Assembly: GCA_017529085.1 (NCBI GenBank)
Contig: JAFXOC010000413.1
Coordinates: 1 to 17,745 of the forward strand
Length of the DNA: 17,745 nucleotides
Reading direction: 5' to 3'
Origin: Selenomonadaceae bacterium
Lineage (GTDB): Bacteria; Bacillota; Negativicutes; Selenomonadales; Selenomonadaceae
In this document: piece by piece, positions 8,501 through 13,873 of the stretch
How the letters are laid out: each line of letters starts with the position of its first letter
How positions within the stretch are numbered: position 1 is the first letter of the stretch
Program-made: the position numbers and the translations under genes
Notes under the pieces: model-generated
What the model was told of the DNA's origin: nothing
The model's input: only the letters and a program-made list of their open reading frames with translations
The model's database searches: none

Positions 8501-9248
8501 GGGAGGTAAAATCGCTCGCATTATCCGCGCCGTCCGCAAAAATGCGAACCGGTTTCTCGTTAAAAAAATAAAGCTTATTCTCGGGTATGTTTGGAGCAAC
8601 GCCTAAACTATGGGCTATTTCGTGGTACATGATGGGAGTGATATCTACTCCCGTTGTCTCTTTGGCGACGGGCAAACGGTCTTTGTTATAAGTGAAGCCG
8701 TAATTGCCGTCGCCTTGGTCTTCGCCGATGTTCTGCCCGATAATTATTCCGCCCGCGCCCAATTTGGCTATGGTTTTATCCTCGCCGTTTCTCATTGTGT
8801 CAACATTTTCCAACCATGCAATCTCGGTGCCGTTTTGAAGCGCGTCGTGGAGGTAATCCGGATTGGCTGTAACCGTACCGTAAGCTCTGGAATCCGAATA
8901 TGCGGAAGCGTTTGCGGCGTCGTTCGTACCTACGAAATACTGTACGGGTTTTTTGTTTTTAACACCTGGACCTAAAATTTCCGCCCACTCTTCAAAGGCT
9001 TTGTTCAATCCATTCTTTATATCGCTTGAGAGGTTATAGACAAGCGGATTTCCTCCGAAATCCTTGAAAAAAGCTCTGGCGTAATCGTTCTTCGCATCAT
9101 CCGCGCCGTAATAATAAACGTTAAAAATATTATTGCCGTTATAACCGATACTGTGAGTTTCCATTGCGTAAGAGTTTGAAAAATTTCCGGCGGCGGCAAG
9201 ATAAAAAGCCACCGCAAGAGCCAAATTGCGTTTGCTTGGTTTTTTCAT
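5553..9248 (-). CDS. Autotransporter with M8/metzincin-like protease passenger
   Basis: This is a 1231-aa type V secreted protein. I chose the ATG at 9248 because AGGAGG lies 6 nt upstream; the preceding TTG is too close. A signal peptide (KRNLALAVAFYLAAAG) ends near NSYA-MET. Residues 209-216 are HEIAHSLG, with zinc ligands His209 and His213 and catalytic Glu210. The position where metzincins usually have the third His is P219; H353, eight residues before M361 of the LMSH Met-turn, fits a leishmanolysin-like layout, followed by AELALMQDIGY. Beta-helix-like repeats with many Asn and Gly follow (about 430-860). From about 968 (NDIWVKFTKHWGEARSG) to the end is the autotransporter beta-barrel, ending ITLKKSW. 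It is paralogous to the partial gene at 1-1695. Proteolysis at or outside the cell surface is inferred; the target is unknown. Confidence 0.92.
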   Translation of the reverse strand: MKKPSKRNLALAVAFYLAAAGNFSNSYAMETHSIGYNGNNIFNVYYYGADDAKNDYARAFFKDFGGNPLVYNLSSDIKNGLNKAFEEWAEILGPGVKNKKPVQYFVGTNDAANASAYSDSRAYGTVTANPDYLHDALQNGTEIAWLENVDTMRNGEDKTIAKLGAGGIIIGQNIGEDQGDGNYGFTYNKDRLPVAKETTGVDITPIMYHEIAHSLGVAPNIPENKLYFFNEKPVRIFADGADNASDFTSHLYDQNGRRADKSNLWIMYESTYNEMLKDKDVAEALGFTNVEGNAFIVDDTDAFSGRNARPSLTFRGENVTDALGGRTFTDAKGNEISGLPINTWEGTNADFAHIELERSLMSHQAYRSYNTFMEAELALMQDIGYKVDRRNFYGRSIYQNGQTLTNTDGYSARNSDGTAYVDGYNTAIYGVGLHVYGSNNNITQAGNIYTKGEAAAGIRVDGVNNTVTVAKGTEVRSDGENGTGVFAAYGKNHTLNIDGNVTANGEGGVGVWADFGTNSMGSLMEYRGSYIRYKRETENGKIIKHYNVGLGDISDGLDDYSFSDLTNGDLNDKMATINVSGSVEADTDAIHIGSESFVDNVNLNEGASLKGNITNLWKNISTDAGVSDEETVTAEKLESGVTVYNGGLMLQYDGKFIPYKKYVPNLVTNVNVNADLNYDGNIAGANNTKLNVTEGTFNYTGAADVVNVTVAKNAAVYGGEYTVNDQTENLADGYSDETTGQFINHGSIGAANKDSALVIKGSDDVKAKLISDGTLVAVGGGSKGGIEVDGSAEIDGSKVTVKNFLPGESAKVLTATDGITGEVVSENQVSGLMNAEVTKDDDNNISVTTTEANNLGETTSEQNEALKAVSSLNSSLQTSGDTTKTNELRALYNMDADDAKIVLGEVGKSGAADMAALTQQSDVANQIVSERMSTAFAETTTDIFAPVYRLDGKNDSVNVAMKTPVEDNNDIWVKFTKHWGEARSGANYNASAISGGYDKAVGKNWRLGGFISYNAMNLGMTNGGGNVYDTRVGVYGLYKRNAREAFIYANCGWLRNKLRKNIPSMALNGEAKYAGHILEIGGEYKQDLHNNKKMWQVSPFINLQLSQLNQGGYTETGLGAYNQNVDSLKNTYFAGQIGLELKRALKQGNYGVRLGVKHAFSGADPELSYGFDGDTSNPSRLKSKQDKTHYVIRLFGDVGLGGNWNLAGNARLQKGSHDKDIAASITLKKSW

Positions 9249-9285
9249 CAAAATCCTCCTAACGTATAAAAAAAATAATTGAAAT

Positions 9286-9291
9286 ATTATA
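9286..9291 (-). promoter_or_regulatory. Possible -10 box (TATAAT) for the autotransporter
   Basis: A perfect TATAAT lies 38 bp upstream of the autotransporter start in very AT-rich DNA. No good -35 box is found 17 bp further upstream, so the assignment is tentative. The surrounding gap 9249-9386 has no other supported feature. Confidence 0.4.
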
Positions 9292-9386
9292 CATATATAT
9301 GTGTGGAAAAAAGATGAAAAAACACAAGTTTTGGGAAATTTTTTGAAAATTTTTAAAATGGTTTGTTGGCAGAATTTGAAAATTGG

Positions 9387-9420
9387 TAAAAAAAATCCCC
9401 GCAGATTGAAACCTGCGGGG
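9387..9420 (-). terminator. Rho-independent terminator after the mazE/small-ORF unit
   Basis: Perfect 8-bp arms CCCCGCAG (9397-9404) and CTGCGGGG (9413-9420) enclose an 8-nt loop. Read on the minus strand the hairpin is followed by ATTTTTTTT. It lies 10 bp beyond the stop of the 43-codon ORF, which supports that ORF being the end of a real transcript and isolates it from the autotransporter. Confidence 0.9.
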
Positions 9421-9430
9421 TGTTTTGATA

Positions 9431-9562
9431 TTACTCTTTTTTCTTAGGCTTATACTCCTCGTCGCCGCTTTCAAGATAAATAAGCAAATCGGTAATTTCA
9501 TCCCCCGTCCATCCGGCGGCGCGCAAAGCTTTGATAAGTCTTGTAATTTCTTGCATATTCAT
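9431..9562 (-). CDS. Small protein of 43 aa, unknown function
   Basis: This short ORF reads MNMQEITRLIKALRAAGWTG then DEITDLLIYLESGDEEYKPK and ends KKKE. It has a good ribosome-binding site (AAGGAAGG, 7 nt before the ATG at 9562), starts 38 bp after the mazE stop, and is closed by a strong terminator. The sequence suggests two short amphipathic helices joined at GWTGDE with a charged, Lys-rich tail; there is no signal peptide or membrane segment. It occupies the place where mazF would be expected but is far too short for MazF (about 110 aa) and shows no resemblance. I do not recognise the family. An alternative ATG two codons downstream (9556) is possible. Confidence 0.7.
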   Translation of the reverse strand: MNMQEITRLIKALRAAGWTGDEITDLLIYLESGDEEYKPKKKE

Positions 9563-9600
9563 GTTGAAACCTTCCTTTATGATATCCTCTTGTCGCAATG

Positions 9601-9855
9601 TCAAAACACTTCACCGCCCACATCGTCTCCCCAGTCAATCTCTCTTATCTTATAACCGTTATCTTCATAATTCGCAAATAATTTTTCTATTAAACTTTGC
9701 GTTCGTTTTATTAGTATTTGATCTTTTGAGTAGCTGACGGTTACAGGTTCATTTTCGCTCCAATTCATCCGCTTTAGCAGATTTTTAGAAAGCCTCACGC
9801 CTTGACTGTTGCCCCAACTATGTATATGCGTAGAAGTTACGGTTTGCGCAGACAT
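9601..9855 (-). CDS. mazE: MazE-type antitoxin (AbrB/SpoVT fold), no MazF partner
   Basis: An 84-aa protein. Residues 12-50 form the DNA-binding swapped-hairpin domain (HSWGNSQGVRLSKNLLKRMN, then EPVTVSYSKDQILIK), matching MazE's RWGNSPAVRIP pattern. The C-terminus EIDWGDDVGGEVF parallels the NIDWGEPKDKEVW end of E. coli MazE, which belongs to the toxin-binding tail. MazE normally binds MazF and represses its own operon. Here the next gene is a 43-aa ORF and no MazF frame exists on either side, so this is an orphan antitoxin, or its partner is elsewhere or replaced. A near-perfect sigma-70 promoter with AT palindromes precedes it. The start at 9855 has GAAGGG 9 nt upstream. Confidence 0.87.
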   Translation of the reverse strand: MSAQTVTSTHIHSWGNSQGVRLSKNLLKRMNWSENEPVTVSYSKDQILIKRTQSLIEKLFANYEDNGYKIREIDWGDDVGGEVF

Positions 9856-9888
9856 AATATCATTCCCTTCGATTAAGTTGTTTATATA

Positions 9889-9917
9889 AGTATATACATT
9901 TTGCTTAACATTGTCAA
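9889..9917 (-). promoter_or_regulatory. Sigma-70 promoter of mazE with overlapping palindromes
   Basis: On the minus strand TTGACA (9912-9917) and TATACT (9889-9894) are separated by exactly 17 bp. The -10 region lies in alternating AT palindromes (GTATATAC at 9890-9897, and the near-palindrome TATATAAGTATATA). This is a plausible operator for MazE autorepression, inferred from position only. Confidence 0.85.
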
Positions 9918-9951
9918 TTTTTTATCAATCACCGCAAATTTTATCATCCTT

Positions 9952-11208
9952 TCACATCCCCAATAAATAAACGGGATAAGTCCATACGTTTTCGTTTACG
10001 GGACGCATTTTGTCGCATACGTCTATAATCAGTCCCTGTTTTATCTGCTGATTGTACTTTCGCAAGACATTGAAATTTTTTGCGGGATTGTTGGGGTTTA
10101 TTCCCTTTTTTATTTCAATGGGAACAATACCTGTTGACGTGTGATAAATAATATCGATTTCCTTTTGGTCAATATCGCGATAATAAAATAGGAAAGATTT
10201 CGGGTCAAGATTATAAGAGTGGGCGTTTTTTAATATCTCGCTTACAACATAAGTCTCAAAGAAAGCTCCGCTCATAGCGCATTTTTCAAGCATTTCGGCA
10301 TTTGGCCACTTGCAAAGATAGGCGCATAACCCTGTATCCATAAAGTAAAGTTTGGGAGATTTGATGATGCGTTTTGATATATTTGCCAGATATGGTTGCA
10401 AGAGGTAGACAATTCCCGAAGTTTCCAAAATAGAGAGCCATTTTTTACAAGTGCGAATGTCAATGCCCGCGGCGTTTGCTATATCCCCCGCTCGAAACTC
10501 GCAAGCGGTACGAAGAGCTATAAGGGAAATAAAATTACGAAAGGCAAGTTCGCTGCCGGCAGAAATAAGTTTTCTTATATCTTTTTCAATATAGGTGTTC
10601 ACATAGGATTTAAAATAAGCGTCCCGCTCCGATACCCCGGTGCATATATCGGGCATACCGCCTTGAAAAATTGCTTCAAACATTTCTTTTCTGGAGCGAT
10701 ATGGAATTTTAAGCGATTTTTCCCTTTTTAACAGAGACGGTATATCCGGCAAAAAGAGTTCGCCCCGCGCGTTTGCCTTTTCAGCTTGAGAAAAAGAAGT
10801 CATCTCCATAACAAGAGCGCGCCCCGCCAATGAATCCGATACGCCCTCTTGGAGTTCGAATCTGTTAGAGCCGCTTAAAATATACATAAGTCTGCGAGGT
10901 TTATCCGTTTTCAAACACTCAAGCCGTTCTTCATCTATGCGTTTTTTTATTTCGTCTAAGAGTATGGGTGCTTTTTGAATTTCGTCAATAATAAGCGGAG
11001 GTTCATAAGTCTCAAGGAAAAGTTTGGGATTTGAAAGCGCAAGAGCGCGGTCGTCGGTATCGTCCAACGTAACATGAGCGAACTTATCGCCGAAAAGATG
11101 TTGAATTGTGGTAGATTTGCCAACCTGCCTTGCGCCGTAGATAACAATGCACGGAAAAGAATTTTCAAGCCTCTTTATCGTATCTTCGACGGTTCTTCTT
11201 ATATACAT
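9952..11208 (-). CDS. AAA+ ATPase with DUF4143 (PD-(D/E)xK-like) C-terminus
   Basis: I start this 418-aa protein at the ATG 11208 (MYIRRTVEDTIKRL; AAAGGA 8 nt upstream) rather than the longer frame from 11298, whose extra residues are untypical and run through the promoter. Walker A is GARQVGKST (25-33), Walker B LIIDEIQ (72-78), and YILSGSNRFEL near 108-118 is the sensor-like block of this family. The C-terminal half is DUF4143; FYYRDIDQKEIDIIYH followed by IVPIEIKKG gives the D...ExK residues of a restriction-endonuclease-like fold. Such ATPases are scattered through Bacteroidetes, Firmicutes and archaea, often as single accessory genes, and their cellular role is not settled. It stands alone here, with its own promoter and an inverted repeat at the start. 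Confidence 0.92.
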   Translation of the reverse strand: MYIRRTVEDTIKRLENSFPCIVIYGARQVGKSTTIQHLFGDKFAHVTLDDTDDRALALSNPKLFLETYEPPLIIDEIQKAPILLDEIKKRIDEERLECLKTDKPRRLMYILSGSNRFELQEGVSDSLAGRALVMEMTSFSQAEKANARGELFLPDIPSLLKREKSLKIPYRSRKEMFEAIFQGGMPDICTGVSERDAYFKSYVNTYIEKDIRKLISAGSELAFRNFISLIALRTACEFRAGDIANAAGIDIRTCKKWLSILETSGIVYLLQPYLANISKRIIKSPKLYFMDTGLCAYLCKWPNAEMLEKCAMSGAFFETYVVSEILKNAHSYNLDPKSFLFYYRDIDQKEIDIIYHTSTGIVPIEIKKGINPNNPAKNFNVLRKYNQQIKQGLIIDVCDKMRPVNENVWTYPVYLLGM

Positions 11209-11220
11209 TTTTATTATCCT

Positions 11221-11258
11221 TTCGATTAAAACGACAATGGATTGCTGTTTTAATCGAA
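11221..11258. promoter_or_regulatory. Perfect 12-bp inverted repeat upstream of the ATPase gene (candidate operator)
   Basis: TTCGATTAAAAC (11221-11232) is exactly mirrored by GTTTTAATCGAA (11247-11258) around a 14-bp centre. It starts immediately downstream of the -10 box and covers the expected transcription start, ending 12 bp before the ATG. It could be a repressor-binding site or an mRNA hairpin that includes the approach to the ribosome-binding site. Confidence 0.75.
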
Positions 11259-11286
11259 GTATAACATGAAAGTTTGTTTTATTCAA
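11258..11286 (-). promoter_or_regulatory. Promoter of the AAA+/DUF4143 gene
   Basis: TTGAAT (11281-11286) and TATACT (11258-11263) are spaced by 17 bp on the minus strand. The -35 box overlaps the stop codon of the PAP2 gene, so the ATPase can be transcribed independently of it. Confidence 0.7.
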
Positions 11287-11821
11287 TGGAAGGCGCATCT
11301 AAATTTTGTTTTTTCGCCAATTTAACCGCAACATAACTTGAAAGCGCCCCAAGCAAAAATCCCGCCAGCACGTCGCTTGTATAGTGTACGCCTACATAAA
11401 TCCTTGATAGCGACACGATAACGGCGAAAGTAAGCAGCAAATATCTCCATTTTCCTTCACCCATTTTAAGCGCGACCAAAGTTACGGCAAAGGCGCAAGC
11501 GGTGTGCATTGACGGAAAAGAGTACGAGTCGGGTCTAGTCACAAGCGGCATAAGCTCCTCTATCTCCAAAAACGGACGGGGACGCATTGCTAAATTCTTT
11601 ATCAAATTTCCAACCGCGCCGCATAAAACTAAGGACAATGCGGCGTATTTTCCGATTTGCCTTGTGTTTTTTAACGCAAGCAATATTCCAACCAGAACTA
11701 TCCAAATTAACCCTTTATCCCCCAAATGAGTGATAAAAATTACAGGCAACGTTATAGCGTCGCATCTTATATACTCTTGTACGAAAAGCATTATGCTTTT
11801 GTCTAGGCTTAATATGTCCAT
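11279..11821 (-). CDS. PAP2-family membrane phosphatase
   Basis: This 180-aa integral membrane protein carries the three PAP2 signatures: K75-x6-R82-P83 (KNLAMRPRP), PSMH (103-106, for PSGH, with the proton-donor His106) and S139-R140-x5-H146-x3-D150 (SRIYVGVHYTSD, nucleophile His146). There are about five to six hydrophobic segments. Family members dephosphorylate lipid phosphates such as undecaprenyl pyrophosphate or phosphatidic/phosphatidylglycerol phosphate, and the motif set does not decide which. I chose the ATG at 11821 because AAAGGA lies 6 nt before it; the ATG at 11836 has no ribosome-binding site. The upstream gene is insulated by a terminator, so it is probably a single-gene unit. 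Confidence 0.93.
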   Translation of the reverse strand: MDILSLDKSIMLFVQEYIRCDAITLPVIFITHLGDKGLIWIVLVGILLALKNTRQIGKYAALSLVLCGAVGNLIKNLAMRPRPFLEIEELMPLVTRPDSYSFPSMHTACAFAVTLVALKMGEGKWRYLLLTFAVIVSLSRIYVGVHYTSDVLAGFLLGALSSYVAVKLAKKQNLDAPSIE

Positions 11822-11877
11822 GTTGTGTCCTTTCATAAATCAATTGTAAATTTCGGCAAATATTTTCACCGCTTAAC

Positions 11878-11931
11878 AAAAAATAGAGTAAAAGTATTTT
11901 TTTGAGAAAAACAACTTTTACTCTATTTTTT
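11878..11931 (-). terminator. Terminator at the end of the redox cluster
   Basis: Perfect 18-bp arms (11878-11895 and 11914-11931, AAAAAATAGAGTAAAAGT and its complement) enclose an 18-nt loop. Arms end in A6/T6 runs, so it can work in both directions; for the minus-strand glutathione peroxidase gene it lies 31 bp after the stop. The rest of the 11822-11962 gap shows only a weak possible -10 (TACAAT near 11847) for the PAP2 gene. Confidence 0.85.
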
Positions 11932-11962
11932 AGTTTTTGTATCAAAAAAGTCGCAAATTCTA

Positions 11963-12508
11963 TTACAAAAGCTTCTCAATCTCCGCCGCCATATCGGATG
12001 GAGACGTAGTTGGTTCAAAGCGTTTTACCACGTTGCCGTCTCTGTCAATAAGGAATTTTGTGAAATTCCATTTAATGCCGTCGCCTTCAAGATATTCGGG
12101 AAAGTTTGCTTTCAGCGCATCGTTTAACTTTTCGGCGATAGGATGATTCATGTCAAAGCCTTCAAACTTCTTCGTTTCAGTCAGATATTTAAAGAGCGGC
12201 TGCGCAGTTTCCCCTCTGACGTCGCCTTTTTCGAAAATCTGGAAGCTTACGCCGTAATTCCTGCGGCAGAAAGTTTGCACTTCTTCATTCGAACCGGGTT
12301 CTTGCTCCCCAAACTGGTTGCATGGAAATCCTAAAATCTCTAGTCCTTTATCCTTATACTTATCGTAAAGTTCCTGCAATTCTTTGTACTGCGGCGTAAA
12401 TCCGCATTTGCTGGCGGTATTTACAATGATAAGAACCTTACCCTTATAATCTCCCAAAGACTTCTCCACACCCTGATTGGTCTTCACCGTAAAATCATAT
12501 ATTTTCAT
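11963..12508 (-). CDS. Cys-type glutathione peroxidase (probably thioredoxin-dependent)
   Basis: A 181-aa non-selenium peroxidase of the thioredoxin fold that reduces H2O2 and alkyl hydroperoxides. The active-site block NTASKCGFTPQY (30-41) has peroxidatic Cys35, with Gln69 (FPCNQFGEQEPG), Trp147 and Asn148 (KWNF) completing the usual tetrad. Cys81 in FCRRNYGVSF sits where thioredoxin-dependent homologues carry the resolving cysteine, so the reductant is more likely thioredoxin or the neighbouring CPWC protein than glutathione. It is monomer-like in lacking the extra oligomerisation loop. The start at 12508 has AAGGAG 6 nt upstream. It is the last gene of the redox cluster, 79 bp after the glutaredoxin-like gene, with a GC hairpin between them and a terminator behind. 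Confidence 0.95.
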   Translation of the reverse strand: MKIYDFTVKTNQGVEKSLGDYKGKVLIIVNTASKCGFTPQYKELQELYDKYKDKGLEILGFPCNQFGEQEPGSNEEVQTFCRRNYGVSFQIFEKGDVRGETAQPLFKYLTETKKFEGFDMNHPIAEKLNDALKANFPEYLEGDGIKWNFTKFLIDRDGNVVKRFEPTTSPSDMAAEIEKLL

Positions 12509-12540
12509 ATTGGTCTCCTTTTTTACTTATCAATTTTTCT

Positions 12541-12579
12541 TTGATGGCTCCCCGCCCCTTCGGGGCGGGGAACCATCAA
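12541..12579. repeat. Strong GC hairpin between grx-like gene and glutathione peroxidase
   Basis: Arms TTGATGGCTCCCCGCCCC (12541-12558) and GGGGCGGGGAACCATCAA (12562-12579) pair with one mismatch around a TTC loop. Neither strand has a U-tract directly after the stem, so it is not a classical terminator. It is either an interspersed hairpin repeat or an attenuator/RNA-stability element lowering or separating gpx expression inside the operon. Confidence 0.7.
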
Positions 12580-12587
12580 AATAAGTT

Positions 12588-12818
12588 TTATAATCCCAAT
12601 AGTTCGTCTATTTTAGCCTTGTCAAAACCCAAGACATAGTTTTTATCGTCTTTTGTCACGACGGGAACGGCTTCGTCTCCTGTTAAGGCTTGACAAGCTT
12701 TAAAGGCTTCGTCGTCGGTTTCGATGTTTAATTCTTGGTACTCGACGCCTTTCGATTTTAAATATTTCTTTACCTTGTCGCACCAAGGGCAGGTTGTCAG
12801 CGAATAAACCTTTACCAT
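12588..12818 (-). CDS. Glutaredoxin-like/NrdH-like thiol protein (CPWC)
   Basis: A 76-aa thioredoxin-fold protein with the redox pair in TTCPWCDKVKKYLKSKG (Cys10, Cys13), and VPVV (the cis-Pro region) at about 51-54. The small size and CPWC motif place it with glutaredoxin/NrdH-like proteins reduced by thioredoxin reductase rather than by glutathione. Its ATG overlaps the 3' end of trxB (the trxB TAA lies inside its second and third codons), so the two are translationally coupled; GGGGGA lies 7 nt before the start. The natural reading is that TrxB reduces this protein, which may pass electrons to the peroxidase encoded next, or to ribonucleotide reductase elsewhere. Confidence 0.92.
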   Translation of the reverse strand: MVKVYSLTTCPWCDKVKKYLKSKGVEYQELNIETDDEAFKACQALTGDEAVPVVTKDDKNYVLGFDKAKIDELLGL

Positions 12819-13759
12819 AAAATTTTCCCCCTCTTTTTGTTTGAAATATATTTTTCCGCCAATATAGCCGCGGTAGTGCCGTCAGCCGCCGCAGTGGTGA
12901 GCTGACGTATTTCTTTTTCGCGCACGTCGCCCGCCACAAATACGCCCGGCAATTTTGTCTTGCAGTCCTCGCCCGCTATAATGCGCCCGTCAGAAGCGAG
13001 TTCGACTTCGTCTTTAAAAAGTTCCGTATGAGGCGCAACGCCTATGTTGACGAAAATACCGTCAACGGCGAGAGTTTCGGTTTTGCCGGTTGATTTATCT
13101 AAAATTTCAACGGTTTCTAATTTTGACGAGCCTTTTAAGGCTTTGATTTCCGTTTCGAGCATTATGGAAGCTTTCGGATTTTCGCGAAGTTTTTGCTGCG
13201 AAGCTTCGTCCGCGCGAAGTTTTGAACGGTGTATAAGATAGAGCTTATCGGCGTACTTCGTCAAAAAATTCGCCGCATCCACAGCCGCATTGCCGCCGCC
13301 CATCACCGCTATGGTTTTGCCTTGGTATAAATGCCCGTCGCACAATTCGCAGTAATGCACGCCCTTACCCGCGTATTTGGCTTCTTCTTGCAGCGGCAAT
13401 TTGCGCCGCTCCATGCCTGTCGCGATAATCACGGTTTCGGCTTCATAAATGTGTTCTTCGGTTTCGACAATCTTCGGGTCTTCCTTCAAACTTACCCGTT
13501 GAATTTCGTCAAATTCGTCCACAACAGCGCCAAAATTCTCCGCCTGACTTTGAAGCGCGGCGATTAAATCTTTTCCGGATACATTAGGAAGCCCTGGATA
13601 ATTTTCAATTCCGGTTGCGTTTGCGATTTGTCCCCCGACAATCGCCGACTCCAACACCAATACGGAAAGGTTCATACGCCCCGCATAAAGAGCCGCCGTC
13701 AGCCCCGCCATACCTGCGCCTATAATCACAACGTCTTTCTTTATTCTCTCTTTTGCCAT
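12812..13759 (-). CDS. trxB: Thioredoxin reductase
   Basis: A 315-aa low-molecular-weight flavoprotein. It has the FAD motif GAGMAGLTAALYAGR (14-28), the redox-active pair CELC (Cys137, Cys140), the dinucleotide motif GGGNAAVDAA (about 154-163) and the C-terminal FAD block GVFVAGDVREKEIRQLTTAA. It transfers electrons from NAD(P)H to thioredoxin-like proteins in the cytosol. The usual HRRxxxR patch that grips the NADPH phosphate reads H177-R-S-K-L-R here, so the second Arg is lost and coenzyme preference may be shifted. The start at 13759 follows a G-rich sequence (GGGGGTGTG). It overlaps the next gene, the CPWC protein, and is separated from the flavoprotein gene upstream by a repeat-like 114-bp gap. 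Confidence 0.96.
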   Translation of the reverse strand: MAKERIKKDVVIIGAGMAGLTAALYAGRMNLSVLVLESAIVGGQIANATGIENYPGLPNVSGKDLIAALQSQAENFGAVVDEFDEIQRVSLKEDPKIVETEEHIYEAETVIIATGMERRKLPLQEEAKYAGKGVHYCELCDGHLYQGKTIAVMGGGNAAVDAANFLTKYADKLYLIHRSKLRADEASQQKLRENPKASIMLETEIKALKGSSKLETVEILDKSTGKTETLAVDGIFVNIGVAPHTELFKDEVELASDGRIIAGEDCKTKLPGVFVAGDVREKEIRQLTTAAADGTTAAILAEKYISNKKRGKILW

Positions 13760-13775
13760 TTCACACCCCCATGAG

Positions 13776-13865
13776 ATAGAACACTCTGCCCTTTGGGCAT
13801 CTCCCCTTTCAATGGAGACTCCCGGATTGCTCCTTTTGCGCCTCCTCCGAAAGGGGAGCGCAGAC
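13776..13865. repeat. Repeat-like intergenic element upstream of trxB
   Basis: The gap between the flavoprotein gene and trxB holds short inverted repeats, such as GCCC-TTT-GGGC (13788-13798), and C-rich/G-rich stretches (CTCCCCTTT, AAAGGGGAG). Composition and style resemble the element at 1727-1790. A short plus-strand frame runs over it but has no coding character. It may hold the trxB promoter or only a mobile-type repeat. Confidence 0.45.
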
Positions 13866-13873
13866 CACCGTAT

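Noticed and set aside
9259..9501. 80-aa minus-strand frame over the autotransporter upstream region
   Set aside because: It crosses the strong terminator at 9387-9420 and the small ORF at 9431-9562 in another frame, has no ribosome-binding site and is of low-complexity composition.
9249..9600. A hidden or broken mazF downstream of mazE
   Set aside because: All three minus-strand frames were considered; only the 43-codon ORF has coding character, and no MazF-like segment is seen.
11209..11298. N-terminal extension of the AAA+ ATPase starting MRLPLNKTNF
   Set aside because: It would be encoded through the promoter and inverted repeat, lacks a ribosome-binding site, and overlaps the PAP2 gene; the ATG at 11208 has AAAGGA at good spacing.
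11963..12508. Selenocysteine glutathione peroxidase
   Set aside because: The peroxidatic position is an ordinary Cys codon (NTASKCGF); no in-frame TGA is present.
12812..13759. Ferredoxin-dependent flavin thioredoxin reductase (NADPH-independent type)
   Set aside because: The GGGNAAVDAA dinucleotide-binding motif is intact, which those enzymes lack, so NAD(P)H dependence is more likely.
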